Assembly: GCA_934045905.1 (NCBI GenBank)
Contig: OW203768.1
Span: 11,560,316-11,624,315 of the forward strand
Length of the DNA stretch: 64,000 nt
Direction: 5' to 3'
Origin: Leuctra nigra
Taxonomy: Eukaryota > Arthropoda > Insecta > Plecoptera > Leuctridae
This document shows, piece by piece, positions 10,761-22,088 of the stretch; the first letter of the stretch is position 1; each line of letters begins with the position of its first letter. The notes below the pieces were generated by a model, which saw only the letters and a program-made list of their open reading frames with translations, did no database searches and had not been told where the DNA came from. Made by a program: the position numbers and the translations under genes.

Positions 10761-12127
10761 GTACTTGTTGTATCACTGTTATGTTGGGATGAAGAGGTTT
10801 ATAGTCATGTCATAATCTCAACATGAAAAATAAATAATTACATCTGTAATATTTATTACATTTTAAATTGACTTTTTTGTGTTTAACAAGATGTCTCATG
10901 TCTTAGCCAAGAGGTAAATATAATTTAAACAAAAATGCTAAATTTCTTATGAAATGTATGCGCTTTTACGACTGTTAAGTTCTAAAATGTTCACTGTAAG
11001 TGAAGTGAGGAAAATTGCTTTGAAATGGACCTTTGAATGTACTTGTAAAATGGAGCAATTTGTGCGAATTTTCCTTACTAACTATTGTAGAATAAATATT
11101 AAAAAATCTTGTATAAAATGTTTTAATTTCTAAATTAATTTAATTAAATTTGTCATTTTAACTTTTGTTCAATTCTGATAAGCCCAATAATTATGTTAAA
11201 TAGTAGTTAAATGAAAATAGTCCACTTCAGTTTTGAGATTTCGTAAAACTTTTCACCAACTAGAGATCGATTATTCTTGCAGCAATTCTATTCTCGTTGG
11301 AAGTGCCTTAAAATATTACTCTCAAAGGCATCCGATTTATACAACTCATAATATCATTCCTCTCAAATGTCAATAACCCTTCGGTAGTAAAATCCAGACC
11401 AGTGTAGTAAAAACTTGAACCGTCCACGTTCGCTTCTCTGGTTCAATCATCTCCTTTAGGACACGTGATCAGGCCGTGCTTATGTCCAGCTCCTGTTGGC
11501 GGAGGCTGGGTTTATATTATACCTCGTCAGCAGCATCCTCTTAGGTCCTGACACTAACTCCCGATATTGATTTTGTATAAAATACAAACGATGGTCATTT
11601 GAATGTCTACTAACCATGAAGTCACAGGTAAAACAACATAGACCTGTAGAGTTCACTTTCACCTGATTTATCAAAATCAAATAATCGTGAATTTGTACAT
11701 TTTTATTTAATTAGTAATATTAAAAAAAAAAACATTGATAGTGTCAGAAAGAAAAGCTTGCAAATTGTGGAGTCGAATTAAGAAAGAAATGCTTCTATAA
11801 ATGCCTTAAAACAGACTTTACTTTAAAGCGAGATTTGTGCCGGTATGCCATACATTCTACTTCGACACCGTTTTGCGCCGATATGCCCCACATTCTACTA
11901 ACATCCTCATCATACTAGATCAACATTGGAAATACATATTGATTGGAAATTTTACTAAAACGTCCCTCTCGGCATTAATGTAGAGTATGTTTTTGTTTGT
12001 AAAGCTGCAAATCACTTTGAAAATTAAGAGTTACAAATTACATAATTGAAATTCTTGAATTCGGCACAAAGTAATTACAATAGTTTAGTGGAAGAACAAT
12101 TTATCGCGCTTATCTTGTATTTTTTAC
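10761..12127. other. AT-rich intergenic stretch, no gene seen
   Basis: No coding region, RNA gene or mobile element could be supported. A short imperfect direct repeat (catacattctact / cacattctacta) occurs at about 11850 and 11890. Confidence 0.5.
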
Positions 12128-12450
12128 ATTTAACAAGGACAACAATTTTTATGTGTTTCTTTTGATTTCAGTATAATTTTAGAACATTTCGAACAAAAGG
12201 AAAATAAAACGTAAAGTAACAAAACATTATGAACCACAAAACTAAAAAGATTATCACGACAATATTAAAAAAGTTTATTGATAGAGACATTTTACAAAGA
12301 CTACAATTTGTATGTGTTTCTTTTGATTTTAGTACAATGAAAGAACATTTCGAACGAAAGGAAAATAAAACGTAAAGTAACAAAACATTATCAACCACAA
12401 AACTAAAAAGATCTTCACGACAATATTAAAAAACTTTATTGAAAGAGAGA
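12128..12450. repeat. 161-bp tandem duplication
   Basis: Two adjacent copies, about 12128-12288 and 12289-12450, share long identical runs such as ggaaaataaaacgtaaagta followed by acaaaacatta, and differ by scattered substitutions. The period is 161 bp, from the start of atgtgtttctt at 12151 and at 12312. No coding potential was recognised, and the short minus-strand frame across it is a by-product. Confidence 0.9.
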
Positions 12451-13329
12451 CCATCTGCCGATCGGCGTCGATTATAGAAACTTCCTAATATTCTCTGAGC
12501 TCTGTTGTACGCCGGGCCATTTGGAGTCAGAACCAAATACCCTTGTATAGTAGTTTAGTTTCGGACCGAAGGGTCACATTTCAGTGACAGTCTTAGAGTT
12601 TCATGGATTATTTAGTACGTATCGTGCGTAGCATTATCAGTGGACGTCGTATGGGACTCTGGACTTTAGTGAATTCCTAACGGACGGATGTTGGGGGGGA
12701 GTGAGGGTGGAAATCTGCTGAGGTGGAAATGGAATAAGGAGTTCAAAGACGGATATAGTCAAGCGGAACGGGATTCGATTTAATTAGGAATAAATGTTTT
12801 AGTTGTCAAGGGGTAAACGAAATGGCACTGTAAATGTGTAGAAAGTCGCAAAAAGGGGTAATGTAAAATTCTGTATTGTCAGACGTACAGGCATCTGAAA
12901 AAGTGCTAATGATTTAGGTTCATTGAATCTAAAATTGGTGAAAATTCATTTTGTACCACAAGAGTATACTCCATTTGGAAAGGACCTTTCAGCGCCTGAG
13001 GACAAATGCCAAAATACAATTGCCAACAAAATGCTGTATACACCTAAGAGATGTGGATTTTCTTTGCTCCTCTATTGATATGGGGTGAAATGGAGGTAAG
13101 CCAGAAAAATAGCCAAAATTAGTGTGGAAAACAGGAATTCCAAACAGAAAAAAAACGTTTCAAACGTATTGTAGGGGAATAGAAGTCACAGGAAAGGGAT
13201 GCAGGGATTCATGGAGGTATGAATACAATTAACATATCAAAAGTACACTTTGAACCGGTTTTTCAACAAGTGGTCATTGAAGGAATGGCATTGGTTGTAG
13301 CCATGAAAATATAGTCCTGATCAACTGTA
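12451..13329. other. Intergenic stretch, no gene seen
   Basis: No coding, RNA or repeat feature could be supported here. Confidence 0.45.
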
Positions 13330-14592
13330 TCTAGTGGAGCGGTCGCTCCACCCAGCCAAGTCGTACCGTACACTCACACTCACTCAACATACCGTATATG
13401 CATAATAAACTGAGGAGCAGACCAACCACTTTTACTGTAAGCAACAACACGGCATTTTCGGCCTACTGGATCTTAAAATTAGAAAATCTCACATTGTTGC
13501 GATATATCTTAATTTCGAGCTATGGCCCACCCCACTACATATACCAAATTAGGGAACAATATGTTATGCCGTTTGCGAGCTAGGGGGCCGTGAAAAACGT
13601 GAAATTACACCCCTTTTAAAACCTATCTTGATCTGATGATGATGATATCAGGAAACACCGCAATCACCGCCACAGCCTAAACGACTGAGCCGATCGATCT
13701 GAAATTTTCACCACATGTGCACTTTTGGCGTCTGAGGTGCCTTTTTATAAAACCAACAGGAAGCCGCCATTTTGAAACCGGAAGTGACGTATTATCTCGA
13801 AAACAGCTAGACCGTTAGGAATTAAACCAGCGCCAAATGATTCAGACGGTCATCTATATGGAATATCAATAGTTAAAGTAGAGATGTACTATTACCGAAA
13901 CCGGAAAAGACGTCATGAAAATGAAGAACTAGATTTAAATGACCTCTTACTACAATAACTACATATTCAGAAGGCTTATAATGATACATAACATTTATAG
14001 AAATAAATTCTATGTGGCAGTAATTTTAGTCGCCATTTTGAAAACCGGAAGTGATACCATATCTCGAAAACGGCTGGACTGATTGTAACGAAGCTTGCGC
14101 AATTCTTCATGGAATATCACTTTAAGCTTAGGTATATTGAGCACCAAACACAATTTTTCGTATTAACCAATTCGGAAATGGCGTATTTTTTAAAAGTAAT
14201 TGGTCATTGTTGCTCCGATGTGTGTTACAAGTTGTGTAAATAAACTAAAAAAATAAGTGATATCCCCATAAAAAACACTCCGTGTAAAAATACCCGCCAA
14301 GTCTCTTCAACTATAAAAAAATAGAAGAAATCTAAAAATTCAACACTGAAAAGAAGTGATATCAAAAAATGAGCCAAGTCAAAACTTAATTTTAAAAACC
14401 AAAATATACTTGGCGCATCGTTTTTAAGGGCATTATAGGTATATTATATATATTTAGGTACATTTAATTTTTGGCATATGCTTCTATACTATTTATATAC
14501 ACGATGCGCCAAGTATATTTTGGTTTTTAAAATTAAGTTTTGACTTGGCTCATTTTTTGATATCACTTCTTTTCAGTGTTGAATTTTTAGAT
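13330..14592 (+). mobile_element. Composite hairpin/array/foldback element, copy X
   Basis: Starts with TCTA and the perfect hairpin GTGGAGCGGTCGCTCCAC at 13334-13351. It runs through sequence matching copy Y (35650 back to 32704) in the opposite orientation: cagccaagtcgta, the gccccattcggcctactgg-like segment near 13456, the gatcgatctgaaatttt module near 13691, then ccggaagtgacg modules at about 13780, 13905 and 14045. It ends in a long inverted repeat with 92-bp arms. Copy X has single modules where Y has a five-fold tandem array. Its right arm stops at 14592, short of the outer part of the left arm (14273-14329), so the far end is truncated. There is no coding sequence, so the element must be non-autonomous. 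Confidence 0.8.
14330..14592. repeat. Perfect 92-bp inverted repeat (end of copy X)
   Basis: 14330-14421 and 14501-14592 are exact reverse complements as far as I can read, with a 79-base AT-rich loop. The arms contain gagccaagtc and, next to the loop, acttggcgcatcgt. The same motifs in the same order occur in the inverted repeats at 32704-33982 and 24018-24741. Perfect arms imply recent origin or repair between the arms. Confidence 0.95.
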
Positions 14593-15850
14593 ATGATTTA
14601 TCAGAGCAATAAAACCGGGCATTCGAATAGTTTAAAGAGTTTTTTACTCATAAATATCCAGAGAAAAGGAGACAATTTATGTCCATTAATATTTTTATAA
14701 AATCCTGTACCATTTCCTGTCGCTCACATTTCAATCTCATCAATCTCATTTCAATCCCAATCTCATTGTTAGATTGCACAGCTGCGGAAAGCTCTCTCAA
14801 TAGAGAATCATTTAAAAGAAAATTGGGCTCGAACTTAACGAACACATGTCCAATCATTTCGTAAACTATTCTATGGGAAATGCACCTCCAGCTCTTTTCC
14901 CGATAAAATACTGCTACGTCTTTTGCAATAAACGGTCAATGGAATATCTACTACAATGCATAATATATTCCATTCACATCCAGGTTCGCTTCACCACATA
15001 ATTGCAAGACACTAGCATCTATTCAACATCAAGATAATACTTCGCAACGTCTTTACGAATTAAATATCCTCTTACTAGTAACGTAATACCCATGGACGTT
15101 TCCTGCCTAATTGGTAAGGACCACCTTCTTTAGAAAATCCACCGCCATCAGCCATTTTCAGACCATGATTGTGTAGGTGGTTCTATTATACGAAGCTCCG
15201 AGTTTTAGTTGCGAACTCTCGCTTTTTAGACTTGTTGACCCAGGATGTATTTGATCAAGTTTAAAGGTCACTTCTGGTGTTTCTGACCCCTTGAGGGCTC
15301 AGAAATAGATTTCGGTACTAGAATGATAGAAGCGGGTCTGTTCCAGTATGGGTGGCAAAGTAGTGACTACGTCTCAATAATAAGAAAACAAACACTGTGG
15401 ATAAATAGACATTTTTCGTTTCAAATAATAAATTTGACAAGATACATTACCGAGATTACCTACTTGTTTATGAAAATAACAGTTATATATAAAAAAAAAC
15501 AAGTTTGACATGGCTGTGGGCATTGTATGTTTCTAGTAGAGCCAACTTTAGGGAATAAATTACCTTTGACACAATTTTGCCTCAGGATTCAGGCTGAAAC
15601 TGATGTCCTAAGTACCATGTGTTATTTTGTGTTTTTGCAAATGCTTGCTGAAATAATACATTCGCTACCGAAACCATAGCTCTTAGGATGTGAGAAATTA
15701 CTTTTTTTTATAGATAAACTTGTGCACATCCCAAAAAAATACGAATAAAAATTGAATACCGTAGCAAACGACGAGCCTCTGGTTTTATGATATTTTTCAA
15801 AATCCAATTTTTCTCATACGTAGAGCAAATAGGTCAATAATGTATGGTTA
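14593..15850. other. Intergenic stretch, no gene seen
   Basis: Only short frames without recognisable motifs. No RNA gene or repeat was recognised. Confidence 0.45.
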
Positions 15851-16799
15851 AGCGAGCGGAGCGAGCGTCTCCACTTGACTCTTGCGGCACTTTCTCTGTG
15901 TGTGTGTTTGTTTTTTTTTTTTTTTGCTGGTTCAACCCACGTCGCACCGGTCAACGTATCGATCTGAAATTTTGCACACACCTTCATCTCATACTAACTT
16001 AGACCTGTATAGTTTTTGAGAAAGATCCGTCCATAAATAAAAAAAATCATGTTTTCCCATATAAAAAGCATTGTAGGTTCGAGGAGTCCGTTGCGGCCGC
16101 TCGATGCGCCCCATTCAAAACAGCTCGGAAGCAAGCAGCTGCCTATCTATTTTATTGTTAGAATACGTTTTACGGTATGATATATAGTTATAGCAATACC
16201 TGCTAGGTTATACTTAGGTTTTATATTATTTTCTTGAAGAAGATGTAATTAATGTAGGTATAGGTTATTATAAGAGTTTTAACATGCAGTCTTACTTTAA
16301 ATCCTTTTAAAGGTTGAGCTAATTATTTGTAGACCGGCAAGTCTGCTTGATTGTAGAAACAGTTTGGTTAGTTGTTAATTGAAATTAATTTTATAAAATA
16401 TTTTATTTATTTAGTCGATATGTTTCTTATAGATCCAACGAGTTAGGTTTATGTTAGGTAAGCAATGTGTTAGGTAAGCTCTATTAAACGGAACGGTCTG
16501 TTTGGATAATATTTCTTAAATTAGGTTTGCTCATATTAGCACTTAGATAATGGTCTATTTTGTGGATTGAATCTATGTATTTTTATTTTGTATTAATCCA
16601 TAATACCTAAATATTCCAATAAATACACATGAGTGTAGTGTTACTTGCAATGAGAAGCAAATTCATTTTTTTAATATAGGTAATTTAATGGATCGTGCTT
16701 CTAGATTTCAATTGTTTTACGTATATTATTGATTATGGTTCGAGGTGTTGCACGTATCCGTGCTCGCTTATCAACGCGTTACACAGAGCGTTTTCCTAG
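15851..16799 (+). mobile_element. CTAG-ended dispersed element, copy A
   Basis: Begins with agcgagcggagcgagcg then tctccacttg, followed by a T-rich run and the module cgatctgaaattttgcacac (about 15959-15978). It ends in gtgctcgcttatcaacgcg, ttacacagagcg and ttttcctag. The same start and end are found in copy B (25838-26729) and, in part, in C, D, E and F. The 3' end has CGCTT...GAGCG-like pairing around the palindrome AACGCGTT, then about ten bases to CTAG. The 5' GAGCGAGC and 3' GCTCGCTC are complementary subterminal repeats. No ORF, so non-autonomous. The superfamily is uncertain; a Helitron/Helentron-type derivative is one reading. Confidence 0.75.
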
Positions 16800-16940
16800 T
16801 GTAAATCAATTGAAGTTTTTGTCCGTTTGAAAATATTAGTGAAATGTTTTATCGGTAGGGCAGAAGCCCCTCTCCATCAGAACGTACCAAAACGATTAAA
16901 GAAGAACTCAAAGGATTTAAAGCGGGCAGACAGTGAAGTC

Positions 16941-17180
16941 CTATACATCAGCGGTAGAAGGGCAGAAGCCCCTTTCAATGATTCTTGAGTTGAACTCAAA
17001 AATCAGTAATTCTGCCTTCGTTTAATCATATTTTAATGATGATATGAGTCATTCATTGTGTAAGAGAGTACCTCAATATAACTGTATTTGTTGACATAAG
17101 TCAAATGTCAATTGACAGAGCTTGATTACCATTCCGAAAATGTGCAACGCAATTCGGGAGAATGGTCTTCCGTCCTTCAA
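16941..17180 (-). mobile_element. MITE copy M1
   Basis: The left end ctatacatcagcggtagaag, ggcagaag and right end gtcttccgtccttcaag are degraded forms of the terminal inverted repeat seen in M2. The interior (gagtcattcattgtgtaaga, then tgacataagtcaaatgtcaa) is the reverse complement of the M2 interior. A partial end-like motif also occurs at 16857-16878. Confidence 0.65.
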
Positions 17181-17219
17181 GAATCGATCAATAAAAATTA
17201 CACAATTCCTGACAAATAT

Positions 17220-17600
17220 TCAAGTATATTTGTATGATTGATGAACATCTCTTTGGTTGAGATCTTTAAAAGAAAATTTAGTACACTTTTGGTCTTTTCG
17301 ATCATCAAGAGGCCCCTCATGTCTCACTTCGTTGTTGGTCATGTCCAAAATGTCCTCGACCACCCAATCATGTCCCTCTCCGTCTAACCGTCCCCTAATG
17401 ATCGCCCAGCGTTCTACACACTGAGCAAACCTCAACGTCAGCAATTCCCTCAGCCCATGCTCTATTACTATATCTATAGGGGTGAATAACCAATTCCACA
17501 TTGTTTGCGTTAATTGCCGCCCCACAGCCCCGGGGGTGGGGGGGGGGTCGACCTCGGGCATAACTCCGTCGTCGTCGTCGCGACGTCGTTTAATACCCAA
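17220..17600 (-). CDS. Possible exon or small ORF, 126 aa, unknown
   Basis: An open frame of 126 codons. The N-terminus is basic then acidic (KRRRDDDD), followed by a proline-rich stretch (VDPPPTPG). The middle is rich in Trp, Leu and Val with a composition like folded protein (about residues 30-85: WNWLFTPIDIVIEHGL, then GHDWVVEDILD). No family was recognised. The 5' part lies in a CpG-rich patch (17520-17650), and the 3' part ends just before MITE M1. No splice sites were established. It may be a host exon, a remnant of a transposon protein or a chance frame in GC-rich sequence. Confidence 0.3.
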   Translation of the reverse strand: MGIKRRRDDDDGVMPEVDPPPTPGAVGRQLTQTMWNWLFTPIDIVIEHGLRELLTLRFAQCVERWAIIRGRLDGEGHDWVVEDILDMTNNEVRHEGPLDDRKDQKCTKFSFKDLNQRDVHQSYKYT

Positions 17601-17655
17601 GACGTCGGACGTCGTTAGGCGTCGAGACGGCCGATCATTGTTCCGAGGAGCATTA
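17520..17655. other. CpG-rich patch
   Basis: A cluster of CG dinucleotides (gtcgtcgtcgtcgcgacgtc and gacgtcggacgtcg) stands out from AT-rich surroundings. Comparable patches lie at about 36950-37040 and 49290-49420. They could mark promoters or LTR segments, and none was proven. Confidence 0.5.
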
Positions 17656-17922
17656 CACTTATGACGTCACTCCATGTGTATGATGGTATTCATGAAGTCA
17701 GCAAGTTAAGTGATCGAAGTTGTTGATGTTTTGCTGTGATGAAGTTAAGATGAAGAAGAGGATTCCCCTTTTTAACGCATTCTGTATGCTTTGAACAAGG
17801 ACATATCGTAGACTGCAGAAAGTGTAATATTAATTAATTAATAATGGACAGATAACGATCTTGGTAATAAATATAACATATTTGATCCGAAATTCAGCAA
17901 GCATTATGTGTTTTTATTCTTT

Positions 17923-18170
17923 ATATCTGTATCCCAGAGGTAGAAGGGCGGAAGTGCATTTTCTCGATTTGCTTTGCACACTTTTGGAATGATATCAATT
18001 GACATTTGACTGATTTCAACAAGTAGAGTTATATTGAAGTATTCTCTTACACAATGACTCATGTCACTATTACAAATATGATTTGATGAAGGCAGAATTA
18101 CTGGATTTTGAGATCGCCTCAAGAATCATTGAAACGGACTTCCGCCCTTCTACCTCTGAGATACAGATAT
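17923..18170 (+). mobile_element. MITE copy M2 (intact ends)
   Basis: Terminal inverted repeats of 33 bp at 17923-17955 and 18138-18170 differ at one position, with consensus TATCTGTATCCCAGAGG then TAGAAGGGCGGAAG. Total length is about 248 bp with no coding sequence. The ends are symmetrical about TA on both sides, as for Tc1/mariner-type MITEs. An alternative 8-base direct repeat, TATTCTTT, also flanks the unit but leaves the ends unequal by three bases. Copies M1, M3 and M4 lie at 16941, 55167 and 58693. Confidence 0.85.
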
Positions 18171-20405
18171 TCTTTCTTCAAACGCTACTAAATTTTTGTT
18201 TTAACATATTTGATGTGTTTAAATTTTAAAAAAGTGTTAACAAAACTTCGCGACGTTCCATAATTTGAATTCGTCAGTGCCGAATGTAACCGATGTTTGT
18301 TGAATTGAATTGAATACCACATTGTAATTCCTACAAGCGCCTATCTCAGTTCATCCATTCAAATCCATCGAACATTCTACGTGTCACTCCAGCGCTTTTT
18401 TCCCAACTGAAACTCGGAATACGTTGATGAACATTTCTCAAACACTCTCACGCTTTATGATTGGCCAGCCGAGTGCGACGCTTGCACCTGATTGGCTGAT
18501 CTCCTCTAATCCTGCCGCACCAGCTCGGCGGCGTTCAGTGCCACTTCGACCCCAGTGGCTCGTGAAATGTGATAAAAATAACTGTTTCGATCACGGAGTT
18601 GACCATGTGGAGCACACTTTTCACGGCCATCTGGTCGTATATGAGGGATGCAGAAGCAAACCCAGAGACAAGAATGTATGATCGATCATTCATAATCTAG
18701 AATCAATTCGAGAAAATAAGGAACACCACTGACCTCTGGTGGATTCTTTGGTACTAGAGATAGGGTGTAAAATGGAGGGTAGAAGGTGGATATTTATATA
18801 AATACATTATATTATATTTAAGTTGTTTGTTATGGCTGAAAAAGTAAACTTGTAACTATATCAAACTTTAATTGTTTCTCCTTTTTCACTGCCCTATGGA
18901 AGCACGAACTTCTAAATAAAAGAGTGCATCTAAAAAGTTTCCTGTCAGAAGTGGCTCCATCACGTATCTCTTGTTTGTTCGAATATACTTCTTGATATTA
19001 TGACTGAAGGGCAAATGTTTTCAGGATAAATATAAAAGGTATGTCACTTTTCTCATATGACTGAAAATAGACTTCAATGGGTTGATGGCAACAATTCCTC
19101 ATACAATATCGATCGATAAAAATCGATGAATCGATAAAAAGTGTTTTTTGTAGTTATAGAAAGTTGATGAATCAGATTTTTTTGCCCTTTTCCGATTTCC
19201 AAGATAACAATCAAAATTCTATTTTTTAAAGCCAAATAATCATGGGGACAAACATTCTCCAACTACTACTCAAAATAGTTTTTGTCGAATTGAAGCGCAA
19301 AAGGGGTTTGTACAGATCGGCTGAAGCTATGTTGTTACTACCACTGCATTGCGAGTATTTCAGTTAATGCATACACTCCACAAACTTAGGAAGTGTTCGA
19401 ATTATCATCTTAATTGCATCATTGCATTAATCGTTCCTAGTTTGTCGTAATTCCGTTTTGTAGGTAACTGCATTAATCGTTTTGTCAAAATAAGAAGTAC
19501 AATAATAAATATATAGAAGTGTTACCACTCTAGGTATACAAGAATACCAAAATACTTGTATCTAATTTTGAACAGACTCTGAATTAGTTTTGAGAGTGAT
19601 CTAAAACTTGTATTTTTTTCATATTAAGTCCTGCGTTGTAAAATGAAAGTTGAATGCATTTCAGAATATTCCCCAGTAGGCACATAAACAGCGAAATATC
19701 AATCTTCTCAAAGATTACCTCAGAATTGTGACTTATCATCGTCGCGTCTACCTTTTATAAATTCAGTATTCAACCTATTAAGAGATGAGCATTTCATTCT
19801 ACTAGTCATAAATCCTGATCAAATGTGTTGTTAAATTATCTCCTTTGTAACGCCGTCATGAAAGTCCGTTAACTCAATTTGTCACAGTCAAGCGTTTCTG
19901 AAATCATATTATCTCCTCCCTTAACAAACTAGAAACCAGGTGAATCTCTGAATCTAACACAATTCGACATTAATTCGTTTCTACCTCTTTAAAAGAAAAA
20001 TCATCTTACATCCGACAAAACTCTTTTATCTCTTGAGCTTTCTAACTTTACTCACAACAAATGGTGGCAGATGCTGTACGTATCAAAACTTGTGAGAGGA
20101 AATGAGTCTAGACATACACAAAGTTTCATCTAGTCGGGCGTTAGCTCGACGCTGCCAAGCACCGTGTCAATACGAGGTCTACTTTTAAAACGCGGCGAGC
20201 TTACTACCACTACTGTATACTGCAAGCGCTTCGGGCCCGATTTCGGGGTGTCAGTACGCATGCAAGCATTTAGAAATGAAAGTTGAAAACCATGGTTATC
20301 GGGTATATTTAGCCACCTGACAACACCTAACCAAATATCAAAGTGCTGCGATCATCCCTTCGGGGTGAATTTTGGGCCTCAAACATGCAAGGATTGACTT
20401 TCATG
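18171..20405. other. Intergenic stretch, no gene supported
   Basis: An 85-codon frame at 18424-18681 begins in sequence with two CCAAT-type motifs (attggcc, gattggctg) and is GC-rich for the window, but it shows no recognisable domain. The rest holds no supported feature. Part of 20036-20100 resembles 24820-24895 (acaactggtggcag-type), suggesting an old dispersed repeat. Confidence 0.4.
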
Positions 20406-20426
20406 TTAGTTAGTTAGTTAGTTAGG
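20406..20426. repeat. (TTAG)n microsatellite
   Basis: Five TTAG units. It is a four-base repeat and so is not the insect telomere repeat TTAGG. Confidence 0.9.
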
Positions 20427-20439
20427 CACGGTCAATTTG

Positions 20440-20740
20440 TTTGCCCCTCTCCACAGGTTGAACGGTTTGTCCTAGAGAGTTGAAATTTGGCAGAGACATA
20501 GAATCATATTTATAGCAGTGCCCTTTGAAAGAAAATCTGAAACATTTTGACCGGAAGTGAAGTTATTACAATTTTAAATTTTAAATATTTTAAAAGTCAA
20601 ACGGGTCCATCGAGAGTTTTGAAATTTGGCAACAATAAAGACAATGTATTGCTAGACACTCCACTTCAAGAAAAATCAATAAATTTAAACCGGAAGTGGG
20701 AAAATTATCAATATTTACGTTCCGCCCTTCTTCTTTGATA
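20440..20740. repeat. Two degenerate modules related to X/Y
   Basis: gttgaaatttggcagagac (about 20482) and ttttgaaatttggcaacaat (about 20617) are each followed by accggaagtg (about 20552 and 20691). This is the same order of sub-motifs as in the composite element X/Y, on a period of roughly 135 bp. It ends near gttccgcccttcttctttga, which resembles the MITE end. Confidence 0.5.
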
Positions 20741-20761
20741 CACTAAACAGCGGCTCTAATT

Positions 20762-20835
20762 CCCATCGGACTGATAGCTCATGTTAGGAAGGCAGCTGGC
20801 TTCGACATCTGCATAACACGTTCGATTCCCGATCC
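20762..20835 (+). pseudogene. tRNA-like sequence 1 (SINE head?)
   Basis: An A-box-like segment (tgatagctcatgttagga) and a B-box-like segment (acgttcgattcccg, 20818-20831) are spaced as in a tRNA. No good acceptor stem or CCA site is visible. Preceded by gttccgcccttcttctttga, which also precedes the two tRNA-like sequences in the following duplication. Confidence 0.5.
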
Positions 20836-21073
20836 CGGAAAACTTTTTTTTCATATATTATTTTTTAATTTGTATAAGCGATGATACCTTCATGGATATA
20901 TATTCAAATGAGAGGTCCAGGGATGCTGTGAAGATCATCAATAGACCGAAACATCGCAATCGCGGCACGCCAGTTGCCATCGTGAACACTGAAGATATCA
21001 GGGAATCAGGAATTGCGCACGTCGTTTTACGCTCCACCTTTCTTCTTTGATATACTACACAGGTTTAATTTCA

Positions 21074-21146
21074 GTGTGGCGAATTGGCTCGGTCACATGA
21101 GGCAAGTGACTTCGATCACGGCGTTGCCGGGTTCGATCCCCGTAAC
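21074..21146 (+). pseudogene. tRNA-like sequence 2
   Basis: An A-box-like region (ttggctcggtcacatgagg) and a near-perfect B box (gggttcgatcccc, 21130-21142) are present. A weak arm GTGA...TCAC occupies the anticodon-arm position. The acceptor stem is not convincing, so this is read as the tRNA-derived head of a SINE or a decayed tRNA gene. Confidence 0.6.
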
Positions 21147-22015
21147 AAACGTTCAATTTTTTATCTTTTTATTTACTTAAAAAATGTTTAACCTTCTTGT
21201 GTATATATTCAAAATGTTAATCCGAATACATTCAACGATTACATAGCTACTCTTTATAATATTATACTCATTGGACTCTAGTAATGATTGTCAATGTACA
21301 CGTTGTACGTAAAGTTGTGCAATAAAACAATTCGTGGTCATGCTAATCAACAGAATCTTGGTGGCTCAGTTACTAAACTAGAAACCACACAAAAAAGGTT
21401 CCATTACTGGGTGCATGAGGTTGTCACAGCTTTTAATTTATCCGAATTATTTAATTATGTAAAATTCAGTTAATTAAGTAAATAGTAAAATTCAGTAAAG
21501 GCTCCATAACTAATATTCAGAGTATTAGGTGTTTACAACTTTTCATTTGTCACACTTATTTAATTATTTAAAATAGAGTTAATTTGTCAATATTGGTGGC
21601 TCAACAAGAAACAAGAACAACACGAAACAAGAAACCACACAAAAAGGCTCCATTACGTGCATCCATTACGTGCATTAGGTTCTAAAATTAATTTAATTAT
21701 TTTAATTATGCTAATTTGTCAATCTTGATGGCTCAGTTACGAAACAATAAACCACACAAAAAGGCTCCATTACTAGGTATATTAGGTGCTCTTTGCTCCT
21801 AATACTCTAAGAGACTAATGCTCTGGTGCTCTGGTACATTTTTAATAAATGAGACTACCAATGGATGCTGTGAAGATCATCAATAGACAGAAACATCGCC
21901 ATCGCGGCACGCCGGTTGCCATCGTGAACAGTGAAGATATCAGGGAAACAGGAATTGCGCACGTCGTTTTACGCTCTACCTTTCTTCTTCGATATACTAC
22001 ACAGGTTTAATTTCA

Positions 22016-22088
22016 GTGTGGCGAATTGGCTCGGTCACATGAGGCAAGTGACTTCGATCACGGCGTTGCCGGGTTCGATCCCCGTAAC
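22016..22088 (+). pseudogene. tRNA-like sequence 3 (duplicate)
   Basis: Identical in its B box and surroundings to the tRNA-like sequence at 21074-21146. It exists through the 942-bp tandem duplication. Confidence 0.6.

Noticed and set aside
9594..10826. Long open frames on both strands over the minisatellite
   Set aside because: Their residues simply repeat the DNA unit in every frame. The repeat lacks stop codons, and the frames end where the array ends.
20406..20426. Telomere-like repeat
   Set aside because: The unit is TTAG, not TTAGG, with only five copies inside ordinary sequence.
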